Part shown: piece by piece, positions 25,697 to 34,869 of the stretch | How the letters are laid out: every line of letters begins with the position of its first letter | Numbering within the stretch: the stretch's first letter is position 1 | Assembly: GCA_017998095.1 (NCBI GenBank) | Contig: JAGODU010000002.1 | Location: forward strand, 1-64,000 | Reading direction: 5' to 3' | Length of the DNA: 64,000 nt | From: Prolixibacteraceae bacterium | GTDB taxonomy: Bacteria > Bacteroidota > Bacteroidia > Bacteroidales > Prolixibacteraceae | The notes under the pieces: generated by a model | What the model was told of the DNA's origin: nothing | What the model saw: only the letters and a program-made list of their open reading frames with translations | The model's database searches: none | Position numbers and translations under genes: made by a program

Positions 25697-26194
25697 ATGA
25701 AAATGATATTTAATAATAACCAATTAAGAAGACTGGACAGGCAGATGGATGAAGCTTCAGCGGTTGAACTGCTAAAGAATGGTGAATACGGTGTTCTTTC
25801 AATGATAACAGATGAAGGTAAACCATACGGTATACCAATTAGTTATGTATGGGATGGAGAAAGTTCAGTTTATATACATGCAGCAAGGGAAGGAAAAAAA
25901 TTGATATGTATTGAAAAAGGCAATTCAATTTCATTTTGTATAGTTGGCAAGACAAATGTAATGCCTGAAAAGTTTTCAACAGAATATGAAAGCATTATTC
26001 TGAAGGGAGAAGCAAAGATTATCAGCAGCGAAGAAGAAAGAATGAAAGCATTAATGCTTTTGGTAAAAAAATACTCTTCCGGTTACATGGAAGAAGGTAA
26101 AATATATGCGGAAAATTCAAACTTTAAAACAGAAATAATAAGATTAAACATAAATGAATGGTCTGGTAAGATGAGATTCAAACCAAAATCTTAA
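25697..26194 (+). CDS. NimA-like pyridoxamine 5'-phosphate oxidase-family protein
   Basis: A 165-residue split-barrel flavoprotein. Family motifs: LDRQMDEASAVELLKNGEYGVLS near the N-terminus, then GKPYGIPISYVWDG, IHAAREGKKL and the C-terminal MRFKPKS. This group includes Nim nitroimidazole reductases, which turn the drug into a harmless amine, and many uncharacterised FMN- or heme-binding relatives. It stands 27 bp before an ABC transporter pair on the same strand and could share the transcript. The usual conserved His of Nim proteins is IHAAREG here. Resistance cannot be claimed from sequence alone. Confidence 0.8.
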   Translation: MKMIFNNNQLRRLDRQMDEASAVELLKNGEYGVLSMITDEGKPYGIPISYVWDGESSVYIHAAREGKKLICIEKGNSISFCIVGKTNVMPEKFSTEYESIILKGEAKIISSEEERMKALMLLVKKYSSGYMEEGKIYAENSNFKTEIIRLNINEWSGKMRFKPKS

Positions 26195-26221
26195 TCACAA
26201 ACCTATATTAATAACCCACTA

Positions 26222-27145
26222 ATGAACGAAATTATTTTAACAAAGAATTTGACCAAACATTTCGGTCAGGTTAAGGCAGTTAAAGATCTTTCCTTAAGCA
26301 TTAACAAAGGAGAAATTTATGGTTTTCTTGGGTTAAACGGAGCCGGAAAGACCACCACAATCAGGATGTTACTTGGAATGATATGGCCAACATCAGGAAG
26401 TGCATATATTAAAGGTAGAAAGATAGTTCCCGGCAGAGATAAAATATGGGCAGATACAGGTCATTTAGTCGAAGTTCCTTATTCTTATCCTGAACTGACA
26501 GTCAAAGAAAACCTTCTGATAACAGCTAAGCTAAGAAGCATTAAAGAACAAAAAGCAGTTGATTCAATAATAGAAAAACTTAAGTTGACTGAGTATGCAG
26601 AAAGAAAGGCCAAAAATCTTTCTCAGGGTAATTCACAGCGGTTAGGGCTTGCAAAAGCATTGATTCACAATCCTGAAATATTAATACTTGATGAACCTTC
26701 AAATTCACTTGACCCGGCAGGTATTGTAGAAATACGAGAATTACTTCTTGATCTTTCTTTAAACAAAGGAGTGACAATTTTTATTTCCAGTCACATTCTT
26801 GGTGAAATATCTAAGATTGCAAACCGCATTGGAATAATACACGATGGCTTTCTAATTCAGGAAAATGATACTGCCCATCTTGAAAAGTTAAGAATAAAAA
26901 AGCTTTTGGCAGACGCAGGGAACAAGGAACTGGCATTGAATATTCTAAAAGATAAAAACTTAATAACTGAAATAACAGAAGAAGGACATATTTCAATACT
27001 TGACGAACATGCAATTAAGCATCCGGATAAAATATCAGAAATGATGGTTCAAAATGGTGTCCCTCCTACCCTTATAAAAGTTGAAGAGGAAGATTTGGAG
27101 TCATATTTTTTAAGAACTATCGGAATGAAAGGAGCAGGATTATGA
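26222..27145 (+). CDS. ABC transporter ATP-binding protein (BcrA-like)
   Basis: A 307-residue ABC ATPase: Walker A GLNGAGKTT (from residue 37), signature LSQGNSQRLG (about 132; the usual LSGGQ is LSQGN), Walker B ILILDEPSNSLDP, and switch His in SSHIL. It has a C-terminal extension of about 90 residues as in bacitracin/lantibiotic exporters. The stop overlaps the permease start (ATGA), so the two form a two-gene exporter. It probably exports a peptide or lipid, or gives immunity to one. No regulator or peptide gene lies next to it. Confidence 0.88.
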   Translation: MNEIILTKNLTKHFGQVKAVKDLSLSINKGEIYGFLGLNGAGKTTTIRMLLGMIWPTSGSAYIKGRKIVPGRDKIWADTGHLVEVPYSYPELTVKENLLITAKLRSIKEQKAVDSIIEKLKLTEYAERKAKNLSQGNSQRLGLAKALIHNPEILILDEPSNSLDPAGIVEIRELLLDLSLNKGVTIFISSHILGEISKIANRIGIIHDGFLIQENDTAHLEKLRIKKLLADAGNKELALNILKDKNLITEITEEGHISILDEHAIKHPDKISEMMVQNGVPPTLIKVEEEDLESYFLRTIGMKGAGL

Positions 27146-27930
27146 AAAATTTATATGCAGCATTATGGGTTGAAATTCTTAAAGTCAGAAAATCTAAGGT
27201 ATTTTGGATATCAGTAATATTTTTTTGCTTTATCCCAATGGCATTAGCGTTAATGATATTTGTACAGAAATATCCTGAAATTGCAGCTAAACTTGGGATG
27301 ATTGGAGAAAAAGCAGAATTAATGAAACTTGGCGAACCAGTTTGGAGTAACTTTTTCAATTTAATCAACATGTTTCTCTCAGCAGTGGGATTAATCGGGT
27401 TTGGATTCATTACAAGCTGGATTTTCGGGCAGGAATATTCAGACAAAACACTAAAAGACGTTTTAGCCTTACCTGTAAGCAGAGGTTATATCGTAACGGC
27501 AAAACTTATCACGGCACTAATATGGTCAGTAATCCTTTCTGCAGTATTTTTCATATTATCACTTCTTATGGGAAAGATCGTTGGAATATCAGACTGGTCT
27601 GCTGAAATATTCCGGGAAAGTTTAACTATATTCATTATAATAATGCTATTAACAATAATGTTATGCACACCAATAGCTTTTTTATCAAGCTGGAGCCGCG
27701 GAATACTTTTTCCTATAGGATTTATCATTCTGACAATGATACTTTCGAATTTTACAGGATTGGTAGGCCTTTCACCTTATTTCCCATGGTCGATACCAGG
27801 ACTTTTTTCAATGCCGGTTTCTTCGGGTGGTAATGGTCATTTAACAACAAGTCTGATTATTTTATTTTCAACTTCGGCAGCAGGATATTTAGCTACTATT
27901 TTATGGTGGAAATATGCTGATCACAAATAA
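27142..27930 (+). CDS. ABC-2 type transporter permease
   Basis: A 262-residue integral membrane protein with six hydrophobic spans and the opening LWVEILKVRKSKVFWIS typical of BcrB/ABC-2 permeases. It is translationally coupled to the upstream ATPase. The two together would form an exporter with a homodimeric membrane part. Substrate unknown. Confidence 0.85.
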   Translation: MKNLYAALWVEILKVRKSKVFWISVIFFCFIPMALALMIFVQKYPEIAAKLGMIGEKAELMKLGEPVWSNFFNLINMFLSAVGLIGFGFITSWIFGQEYSDKTLKDVLALPVSRGYIVTAKLITALIWSVILSAVFFILSLLMGKIVGISDWSAEIFRESLTIFIIIMLLTIMLCTPIAFLSSWSRGILFPIGFIILTMILSNFTGLVGLSPYFPWSIPGLFSMPVSSGGNGHLTTSLIILFSTSAAGYLATILWWKYADHK

Positions 27931-28031
27931 ATTATAAGACCAAATCAAGTATTTTCTTAATCTAGTTTATAATTAATTTAAAATAAAATAAATTAGCAGT
28001 TTAAATAAGTCTGAAAACTAAACTTAATCTT

Positions 28032-29198
28032 ATGACTGCTGATGATTCCAGGCTCAATGTTGTAGATGCACTCCGTGGGTTTGCCATTGTATCTATTATG
28101 CTACTGCATAACATTGAGCATTTCGACTATTACAATTTCCCGGAAGTAACAATCCCCTGGTTAGCAACACTTGATAAATGGATATGGAATTCTTTATTTT
28201 TCCTTTTCGGAGGAAAGTCTTATGCAATATTTGCATTGCTGTTTGGTCTTACATTTTTCATACAATCAAACAATCAGGAGAAACGAGGAAAGGATTTCAG
28301 AGGAAGGTTTGCATGGAGGCTAGTATTATTGTTTGTTTTTGGAATAATTAACTCCGCATTTTATCAGGGCGATATACTATCGATATACGCGATAATTGGA
28401 TTTGTTTTAATACCAGTAGCAAAGCTTAACACAAAAGCTGTATTTTGGATAGCTGTAATTTGTATGCTTCAACCTGTGGAATGGATTAATGTAATAACAG
28501 GACTCAGGAATCCTGGTATGCCAATGAACGATCCATTATCATGGTCATATTTCGGCAAGATGGGAGATTATGTATCCGGAAAATCAATTATCGATTTATG
28601 GGTTGGCAATCTTACTAATGGGAAAACAGCAGTTTACCTCTGGAACTGGGAAAACGGCAGGGTATTCCAAACAGCTTCATTGTTCATGTTCGGCATGCTG
28701 GCAGGGCGCAAGCAACTTTTCACACCATCCTATGATAACAAGAAAATATGGACTACAATTTTAATAGTTGCTTCTATTGCTTTTGTTCCACTTTTCACAT
28801 TAAAAACAGGAATACCAAAATGGATAGAAAGCGTGGCAATCAACCGCCCTCTTTCAGAAATTATAACTTCCTGGTCGAATATTTCATTTATGCTGATTTT
28901 AGTTTCTGGATTTATACTTCTATTCTGGAATATGTCAATTCAGAAAATACTCAACATCTTTTCGCCAATGGGAAGGATGAGCCTTTCAAACTACATCATG
29001 CAATCAATCATTGGAGCTTCAATATATTACGGATATGGTCTTGGTCTTTACAAACATGCTTGCACAACTCAAAGCCTTCTTATTGGAATAGTGCTGGCAG
29101 TTCTTCAAGGGTGGTTTTGTGTAGTGTGGTTTAAACATCATAGTAAGGGACCGCTTGAAACTTTATGGCATAAAGCCACATGGATCGGGGCAAAATAA
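28032..29198 (+). CDS. DUF418/YeiB-family membrane protein
   Basis: A 388-residue protein with about ten transmembrane spans. The N-terminus RLNVVDALRGFAIVSIMLLHN is the acyltransferase-3/DUF418 signature. LFGLTFFIQ and a late FSPMGRMSLSNYIMQSI segment, typical of DUF418 C-terminal domains, follow. These proteins are thought to transfer acyl groups across the membrane or to act as transporters; function is unproven. The gene is 101 bp after the ABC permease and 40 bp before a condensation-fold acyltransferase on the same strand, which may indicate shared lipid or cell-envelope modification. Confidence 0.8.
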   Translation: MTADDSRLNVVDALRGFAIVSIMLLHNIEHFDYYNFPEVTIPWLATLDKWIWNSLFFLFGGKSYAIFALLFGLTFFIQSNNQEKRGKDFRGRFAWRLVLLFVFGIINSAFYQGDILSIYAIIGFVLIPVAKLNTKAVFWIAVICMLQPVEWINVITGLRNPGMPMNDPLSWSYFGKMGDYVSGKSIIDLWVGNLTNGKTAVYLWNWENGRVFQTASLFMFGMLAGRKQLFTPSYDNKKIWTTILIVASIAFVPLFTLKTGIPKWIESVAINRPLSEIITSWSNISFMLILVSGFILLFWNMSIQKILNIFSPMGRMSLSNYIMQSIIGASIYYGYGLGLYKHACTTQSLLIGIVLAVLQGWFCVVWFKHHSKGPLETLWHKATWIGAK

Positions 29199-29238
29199 AC
29201 TAATTGTAATAACTTTGTAATCTTACAACAGTTTATTG

Positions 29239-30531
29239 ATGAAAAGAAAAATAATGCCGGATGAATCGGCAGAAGGATTTTGGTTTCCTCTTGATAATGC
29301 TGCCAAGATATATCCTGCTATTACTAATGATGAATTAACATCAGTTTTCAGGATTTCAGTAATATTAAAAAAGGACGTTAATATTGAAAATCTTAAAAAG
29401 TCTGTAATCAGGATTGATACAAGATTTCCATATTACAACGTGAAGCTTAAGAAAGGGTTTTTCTGGTACTACTTTGAATCGGCCGATTTTCAAACTCCGG
29501 TAATTATTGATGATAAAGCTCCATGTAGGGGTTTTGATTTAAAAGGATGCCTGCACAGGGTTCTATATAGTAAAAATAAGATAAGCATTGAGTTTTCGCA
29601 CATGCTATGCGACGGGTCGGGAGCATTTGAATATTTGAAATCATTACTTGCAGTATATTTTGAAAGCTCAGGTGTAAAAGTACCTGATTCGTTTGAATAT
29701 CTTAAACCTGACAGCACACACAATCCTGAAGAAACAGAAGATGCTTACAATCGTTATTTCAAGGAGGACGTACCTAAAATCGTCAGACGTCCCAAAGCAT
29801 TTCATCTTCCATTCCCAATAAAAAGAATTCATCATTTCGATACACTTTACCTTTTGATTCCCATTAAAGAAATAAAAGCAAAAGCAAAGGAAAAGGGTGT
29901 TAATATTACTATATATCTAACTGCTGTATATTTTTATGTTTTGCAGGAAATATTTGAAAATCTAAGTAAGTCGCAAAAAAGTGTTCAAAGCAAAAAACTA
30001 AGCATAGAAGTTCCTATAAATCTGAGAAATTTATATAAAACCTCTACTTTAAGAAATTTCACATTGTTTGTCATGCCTGACATTGATCTCAGACTTGGAC
30101 ATTACACATTCGACCAGATATTGAAATCAGTATATCATCAGATGCAGCTTGAAACGGATGAAAAACTGATAAACAAGATTCTGGCTTTACATGTGGGAAG
30201 CGAAAGAAAATTCTACATCAGAGGAATTCCGCTTTTCATAAAGAGTTTTGTGCTTAGAGCAACCTATTTTGCAATGGGGAGTAGTCAGTATAGCGGAGTA
30301 TTGACAAATATGGGAGGTATAACATTCCCGGAAGAATTGGGCAATGAAATAGATTACCTGTCGGTATCCCCTCCTCCACCCGATAAGATTGTTAAAGTAT
30401 GTTGTGGTATCATAGGATCTAACAACAAGCTGGCAATTTGTTTCGGGAATATTTCAAAGTCGAAGGAATTAGAACAGAGATTTGTAAAATTTCTCACTGA
30501 CCAGGGCATAAGTATAAAAATAACAAAATAA
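29239..30531 (+). CDS. Alcohol acetyltransferase/condensation-fold acyltransferase
   Basis: About 430 residues from the ATG at 29239 (an in-frame TTG just before was not used). It has the chloramphenicol-acetyltransferase/condensation fold with the active motif HxxxDG as HMLCDG (H121, D125) and a late structural segment that includes LTNMGGITFPEE. Related proteins transfer acyl groups to alcohols or hydroxylated lipids. The next gene, eight bases downstream, encodes a zinc-ribbon membrane protein of the DUF6320 type often seen beside such acyltransferases. The pair therefore likely works at the membrane. Substrate unknown. Confidence 0.7.
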   Translation: MKRKIMPDESAEGFWFPLDNAAKIYPAITNDELTSVFRISVILKKDVNIENLKKSVIRIDTRFPYYNVKLKKGFFWYYFESADFQTPVIIDDKAPCRGFDLKGCLHRVLYSKNKISIEFSHMLCDGSGAFEYLKSLLAVYFESSGVKVPDSFEYLKPDSTHNPEETEDAYNRYFKEDVPKIVRRPKAFHLPFPIKRIHHFDTLYLLIPIKEIKAKAKEKGVNITIYLTAVYFYVLQEIFENLSKSQKSVQSKKLSIEVPINLRNLYKTSTLRNFTLFVMPDIDLRLGHYTFDQILKSVYHQMQLETDEKLINKILALHVGSERKFYIRGIPLFIKSFVLRATYFAMGSSQYSGVLTNMGGITFPEELGNEIDYLSVSPPPPDKIVKVCCGIIGSNNKLAICFGNISKSKELEQRFVKFLTDQGISIKITK

Positions 30532-30538
30532 ATAAGGT

Positions 30539-31132
30539 ATGAATGTCTGTAATAACTGCAAGGTAGAACTTGACGATGATATAAATATTTGTCCCTTGTG
30601 TGGAAAGAAAACTAATTTACCTGTTAAGGAAGAGCATGTTAAAGAGAAATCTGGATTTGAAATTAATGATTTTAACTTCGATGAGTTAACGGAAAAACAA
30701 AAAGGAAAACTCTTTTTTGAAATTTCTATTTTGATACTCTGCTCACTGGTAGTGGTTCCGTTGATTATAGATATTATAATAAATAACAGAATTACCTGGT
30801 CAAAATATACAATTGCATCAGGACTTGCAGTATTTGCAAATGTTATAATATTATCGTTATATTTTAAAAGGACCTTTTTAGTATTGGCCGGCAGCTTTGT
30901 AAGCATGTCGTTATTATTACTTGCAATTGATCTTTTCAGTCATAATGTTGGGTGGGGTTTAAAATTAGGCTTCCCAATTATATTATTTATTCATGCCATT
31001 ATATTTTTCCTGTTGCTGATTGTAAAGAAACAAAAACAGAAAGGCATTAATCTCCTGGCTTATATACTTTTAGCTGCCGGTATGCTATGTATATGCATAG
31101 AAACAATTCTCTTAATCTCCAATGGAGTCTGA
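30539..31132 (+). CDS. DUF6320-like zinc-ribbon membrane protein
   Basis: A 197-residue protein. The N-terminal zinc ribbon has C4-x2-C7 (CNNC) and C18-x2-C21 (CPLCG). After a charged linker come five or six hydrophobic spans (about 60-195). DUF6320 proteins have this layout and are known as neighbours of alcohol acetyltransferase-like genes, as here (7-bp gap). The soluble ribbon probably contacts the acyltransferase while the membrane part anchors or channels the lipid substrate; this is inference. Confidence 0.65.
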   Translation: MNVCNNCKVELDDDINICPLCGKKTNLPVKEEHVKEKSGFEINDFNFDELTEKQKGKLFFEISILILCSLVVVPLIIDIIINNRITWSKYTIASGLAVFANVIILSLYFKRTFLVLAGSFVSMSLLLLAIDLFSHNVGWGLKLGFPIILFIHAIIFFLLLIVKKQKQKGINLLAYILLAAGMLCICIETILLISNGV

Positions 31133-31261
31133 TTTGTTTCATCTCAGTTGTGCCGGTTTCTGCATTATTCTTTTTTATACATTACAAGCTCAAAAGGGTA
31201 ACTGATTTAAAAAGATTCTTTCATATATAGTTTCCATTCATAATATTACACATTGTGAAAA

Positions 31262-31311
31262 CTGCTATTTTAGAGGGGTTTAGTTTAAAAACCTTTTGAA
31301 AAAAATAGCAG
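31262..31311 (+). promoter_or_regulatory. Hairpin upstream of formate-THF ligase
   Basis: CTGCTATTTT (31262-31271) and AAAATAGCAG (31302-31311) form a 10-bp perfect outer stem. GGTTT and AAACC inside extend it. A -7-like TATATTTA (31329-31336) lies just downstream, 14 bases before the ATG at 31351, so the palindrome would lie in the -33 region or further upstream as an operator. If transcription starts earlier it would be a leader structure. It has too few U residues after it to be a simple terminator. Confidence 0.4.
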
Positions 31312-31350
31312 TAATAAAAATGAAAATGTATATTTACAAAAACCAAATGT

Positions 31351-32985
31351 ATGAATAGTGTAGAATACAATGGATATAAAATCCAAAAGATATATGATGT
31401 AGCCGATGAGCTGGGTTTAGACAAGGACATAATATTACCTCATGGACACTTCATTGCCAAGGTACCAGTAAGTGTACTTGAACAAAACAGTAATAAACCT
31501 GACGGGAAATTAATACTCGTAACCGCAATGACACCAACTCCGCAAGGAGAAGGAAAAACAACAACAACAATAGGGCTGGGAGATGCTCTTCGTCATTTAG
31601 GTCATAAAACTTCAATCTGTTTACGTGAACCATCTCTAGGACCATACTTTGGAATCAAGGGAGGTGGTACCGGAGCAGGGAAATCACAGGTAATGCCAGC
31701 TGAAGATATCAACCTTCATTTTGTTGGAGATATGTATTCAGTAAGTAAGGCTAATAATCTTCTTGCAGCAATGATAGACAATCATCTGCAACATGGAAAT
31801 GAGTTAAATATAGATCCGAGAAGGATAATATGGCGAAGGGTGATAGATCTTAACGACAGAGCCTTAAGACAAATATTCATAGGCATGGGAGGCACATCAA
31901 ACGGAGTACCCCGGCAGGATGGTTTTAATATAACACCGGCATCTGAAGTTATGGCAATGTTGTGTCTTGCAAGGAATTTTCAGGATCTTGGTGAAAGGCT
32001 TGCGCGAACAATTGTAGGATTCACCTGGAAAGGGGAACCTGTAAGGGCAAGGGATTTTGAAGCAGAAGGGGCAATGCAGATTTTATTAAGAGATACTATC
32101 CATCCTAATCTCGTACAAACGATGGAAGGAACACCGGCTTTTGTACACGGAGGTCCGTTTGCCAATATAGCTCAGGGAACAAATACAGCCATCGCAACAA
32201 GAATGGCTTTGAAGCTCACTGACTATGTAGTAACTGAAGCGGGGTTCGCAACAGATTTGGGAGCAGAAAAGTTTTTTGATATTAAATGCAGAACTGCTGG
32301 CTTGACTCCATCAGCAGTGGTTATTGTTGCTACAATAAAAGCTATCAAATACCACGGTTGGAAAAATAAGAACGGAGGGTTTGCAAACCTTGAAAAACAT
32401 GTTGACAATATCAGGCAATTTGGATACGAACCTATTGTTGCAATAAACCGCTTTGACGATGATACAGAAGACGAGCTCAATGAAGTAAAAGAACATTTTG
32501 CATTAACTGGAACGAAAGTTATTGTTTCCACTCATTATTCAAAAGGAGGCGAAGGTGCTATTGAACTGGCTGAGGCTGTAACTGATTCTATTAAAAAAAG
32601 AGGCAATAAGGAAATTAAATTTCAATATCCTCTTGAAATGCCGGTTAAGGAAAAAATAATAACCCTTGCAAGAAATCTATATGGAGCAGAGGGTGTTGAT
32701 TTTTCATCAAAATTTTGCAGTGATATGGAACTGATAGAGAGGCATGGATATGGACAATTGCCGATATGTATCGCTAAATCATCCAAATCGCTTTCCGACA
32801 ATGATAAATTAATCGGACGTCCTGAAGGTTTCAAAATCACTGTTAACGAAGCAAGAGTATCTGCCGGAGCAGGTTTCATTGTAATTATCTGTGGAAATAT
32901 AATGACAATGCCCGGTTTGCCGAAAGTACCTGCCGCAACAAAGATGAAAATGTTGCCTGACGGAAAAGTTATAGGATTAAGATAA
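31351..32985 (+). CDS. fhs: Formate--tetrahydrofolate ligase
   Basis: A 544-residue enzyme (family about 555) that makes 10-formyl-THF from formate, THF and ATP. Diagnostic segments: TPTPQGEGKTTTTIGLGDAL (nucleotide loop), LREPSLGPYFGIKGGG and EAGFATDLGAEKF, with the C-terminal MTMPGLPKVPAA. It feeds the one-carbon pool for purines, fMet-tRNA and serine/glycine interconversion, and would also serve an acetogenic methyl branch, but no other genes of that pathway are here. Five bases separate it from the downstream SGNH hydrolase gene. Confidence 0.97.
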   Translation: MNSVEYNGYKIQKIYDVADELGLDKDIILPHGHFIAKVPVSVLEQNSNKPDGKLILVTAMTPTPQGEGKTTTTIGLGDALRHLGHKTSICLREPSLGPYFGIKGGGTGAGKSQVMPAEDINLHFVGDMYSVSKANNLLAAMIDNHLQHGNELNIDPRRIIWRRVIDLNDRALRQIFIGMGGTSNGVPRQDGFNITPASEVMAMLCLARNFQDLGERLARTIVGFTWKGEPVRARDFEAEGAMQILLRDTIHPNLVQTMEGTPAFVHGGPFANIAQGTNTAIATRMALKLTDYVVTEAGFATDLGAEKFFDIKCRTAGLTPSAVVIVATIKAIKYHGWKNKNGGFANLEKHVDNIRQFGYEPIVAINRFDDDTEDELNEVKEHFALTGTKVIVSTHYSKGGEGAIELAEAVTDSIKKRGNKEIKFQYPLEMPVKEKIITLARNLYGAEGVDFSSKFCSDMELIERHGYGQLPICIAKSSKSLSDNDKLIGRPEGFKITVNEARVSAGAGFIVIICGNIMTMPGLPKVPAATKMKMLPDGKVIGLR

Positions 32986-32990
32986 AAAGA

Positions 32991-33749
32991 ATGGAAAATT
33001 CAAGACGTGATTTTTTAAAGAAAGCCGGGCTTGCAAGTGCAGCAGCTATGAGTCTTCCCGGAATAATAAGTGCTTCTGAAAAAAAAGAAACGTGTAAGAA
33101 AAAAATTGGAAAATCAGGTTTAAAAATATTATTTCAGGGAGATTCAATAACCGATGGTAACAGAACCAGAGACAATGACTGGAATCATATTATGGGCCAT
33201 GGTTACGCTTACCTGATTTCGAGCAGGCTATGGTTTGAAAATCCGGATAAAAATTACATGTTTCTGAACAGAGGAATAAGCGGAAACAGAATCAGGGATC
33301 TTGAAAAACGTTGGAAAGAAGATACCATTGATTTAAAACCTGATATACTCAGCATTCTTGCCGGGGTTAATGATGTACATGCAATTGTCGGAAAGAATGA
33401 CCCTGAACCTGCAGAGAAGTTTGAAGAAAGGTACAGAAACCTTATCTCTAAAACAAAAGAAGTCTTACCGGATACAAAGATTGTCATTTGTGAACCATTT
33501 ATCTGGCCTTTAAGCTGGGTAAAAGATGAATTTGATATCTGGAAAAAGGAAATGGAGAAATGCCAGAAAATTGTCAGAAAACTGGCTGAAGAATATAACT
33601 CAGTATTTGTAGAGTTACAGGAACCATTTAACAAAGCTTGTAAAAAAGCACCAATGGAATACTGGATATGGGATGGGATCCACCCAATGCCCGCAGGGCA
33701 TGAGCTTATAGCAAGAGAATGGATAAGGAAAACTGAACATTTATTTTAA
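32991..33749 (+). CDS. Exported SGNH/GDSL-family esterase
   Basis: A 252-residue protein with a Tat-type signal (SRRDFLKKAG plus hydrophobic stretch, residues 1-30). The SGNH blocks are clear: block I FQGDSITDG (Ser nucleophile), block II RGISGNRIRDL, block III AGVNDVH, block V DGIHPMPAGH with the catalytic Asp and His. The family deacetylates carbohydrates or hydrolyses lipids; Tat-exported members in Bacteroidota are often polysaccharide esterases. The link to fhs is probably only co-transcription (5-bp gap). Confidence 0.88.
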   Translation: MENSRRDFLKKAGLASAAAMSLPGIISASEKKETCKKKIGKSGLKILFQGDSITDGNRTRDNDWNHIMGHGYAYLISSRLWFENPDKNYMFLNRGISGNRIRDLEKRWKEDTIDLKPDILSILAGVNDVHAIVGKNDPEPAEKFEERYRNLISKTKEVLPDTKIVICEPFIWPLSWVKDEFDIWKKEMEKCQKIVRKLAEEYNSVFVELQEPFNKACKKAPMEYWIWDGIHPMPAGHELIAREWIRKTEHLF

Positions 33750-33892
33750 AAAAAGAAAGACCCATTACCATATTTTAACAAATACCAGTATAATCGCAGT
33801 CTTTTTAAAGGCGCTGGTAAAAGGAACATCTAAATTCAACAGCTTTAAATATTTTAAAGGAAAATAGTCAACCCGTTGAATCTGTAATTTTC

Positions 33893-33900
33893 TATCTTTA
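33893..33900 (+). promoter_or_regulatory. Possible -7 box for the phospholipase C-like gene
   Basis: TATCTTTA (one mismatch to TAnnTTTG) 25 bases before the ATG at 33925. A TTG lies at 33876-33878 but the spacing is short. Confidence 0.3.
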
Positions 33901-33924
33901 AATAAAAAAATATCTCATAAAAAA

Positions 33925-34869
33925 ATGAAACAATACACCCATGCCTGGATAGCTATGATGGCTATAAAAAGGCTCCATAAAGCCTCAATTCCGACTAGTG
34001 AAAAAAAAGACGCAGCTGCATTGGTTACCTGGTTTAACGATCATCGTGATTCAGTAATAAAAGGATCATGGTATCCTGATGCAATTATAAAAGATATGGC
34101 CTCCAGTCATGTATTAAAGTATAAACCCGGAGAAACGTATACTCCTGATAATTTTAAAAAACTACCTGCCAGTTATTATCTCTACAAAACGGGTAAAGAA
34201 TGTTCTCTTTATAAAAAATCATATACAATAGAAAGCGGAAATCTTGCTGACAGGTGCGAAGCACTGGCTCACAGTGTAGTAGACAATCTTAAGATGCAGG
34301 AAAGTGAAGTAAAAGGTTCACCTGTAAGTCCAACGGGCAATCACATAGCAACAATATTCTTCATGTTAAGTCATTATATAGCAGATGCACACATGCCTTT
34401 ACATTGTGATTCCAGGCAGTTTTCAGAAGGAAAGAACATACACGCAGAAATTGAAAAGAAATGGGATGACAAGATACGAAAATGCTATTCTATAGATTTT
34501 GACAATGAACGCTTCTTTTATGATAAGGAAGGTTATCCTTACAAAGCTGAAGGAGATTTGTTAATTGACCAAATAGAGAATGAAATTGAAACCAGAAGTT
34601 TTTCATCATCATATGGTCCTGAAAATGAAAATACCTGGGATTTTATGTCATCACTGACTCAATATTCATATCTCACATCATATCTGATGATTCCACAAAA
34701 TTATAATGAAAACAATCTTACCTGGGAAGATTTTATCAATATTCAGACTGGTCATACATTTGATGAATACAGTAAGTATATTCTCACAGATGCAATAGAT
34801 TCTGTATCCAGAATCTGGCTCAGAGTCTGGAAAAGATATACAAAGTGGAAAAAAACTAAAGAGGCCTGA
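33925..34869 (+). CDS. Zinc-dependent phospholipase C/S1-P1 nuclease-like protein
   Basis: A 314-residue mostly helical protein with the zinc motif HYIADAHMPLHC (about residues 152-163), the H-x3-D-x2-H signature of the phospholipase C/P1 nuclease family. HAWIAMMAI lies at the N-terminus, a buried His follows (CEALAHSVVDN), and TGNHIATIFF comes before the motif. Relatives are exported and cut phospholipids or nucleic acids; this protein has no signal peptide, so its location is puzzling. The last 14 bases overlap the end of the convergent moeA gene. Confidence 0.7.
   Translation: MKQYTHAWIAMMAIKRLHKASIPTSEKKDAAALVTWFNDHRDSVIKGSWYPDAIIKDMASSHVLKYKPGETYTPDNFKKLPASYYLYKTGKECSLYKKSYTIESGNLADRCEALAHSVVDNLKMQESEVKGSPVSPTGNHIATIFFMLSHYIADAHMPLHCDSRQFSEGKNIHAEIEKKWDDKIRKCYSIDFDNERFFYDKEGYPYKAEGDLLIDQIENEIETRSFSSSYGPENENTWDFMSSLTQYSYLTSYLMIPQNYNENNLTWEDFINIQTGHTFDEYSKYILTDAIDSVSRIWLRVWKRYTKWKKTKEA

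Noticed and set aside
30469..30906. 145-residue minus-strand frame over the acyltransferase/zinc-ribbon junction
   Set aside because: Antisense to two supported genes and low complexity.
31351..32985. Acetogenesis (Wood-Ljungdahl) cluster around fhs and the corrinoid genes
   Set aside because: No CO dehydrogenase, methylene-THF reductase or carrier genes occur here, and fhs is common in non-acetogens.
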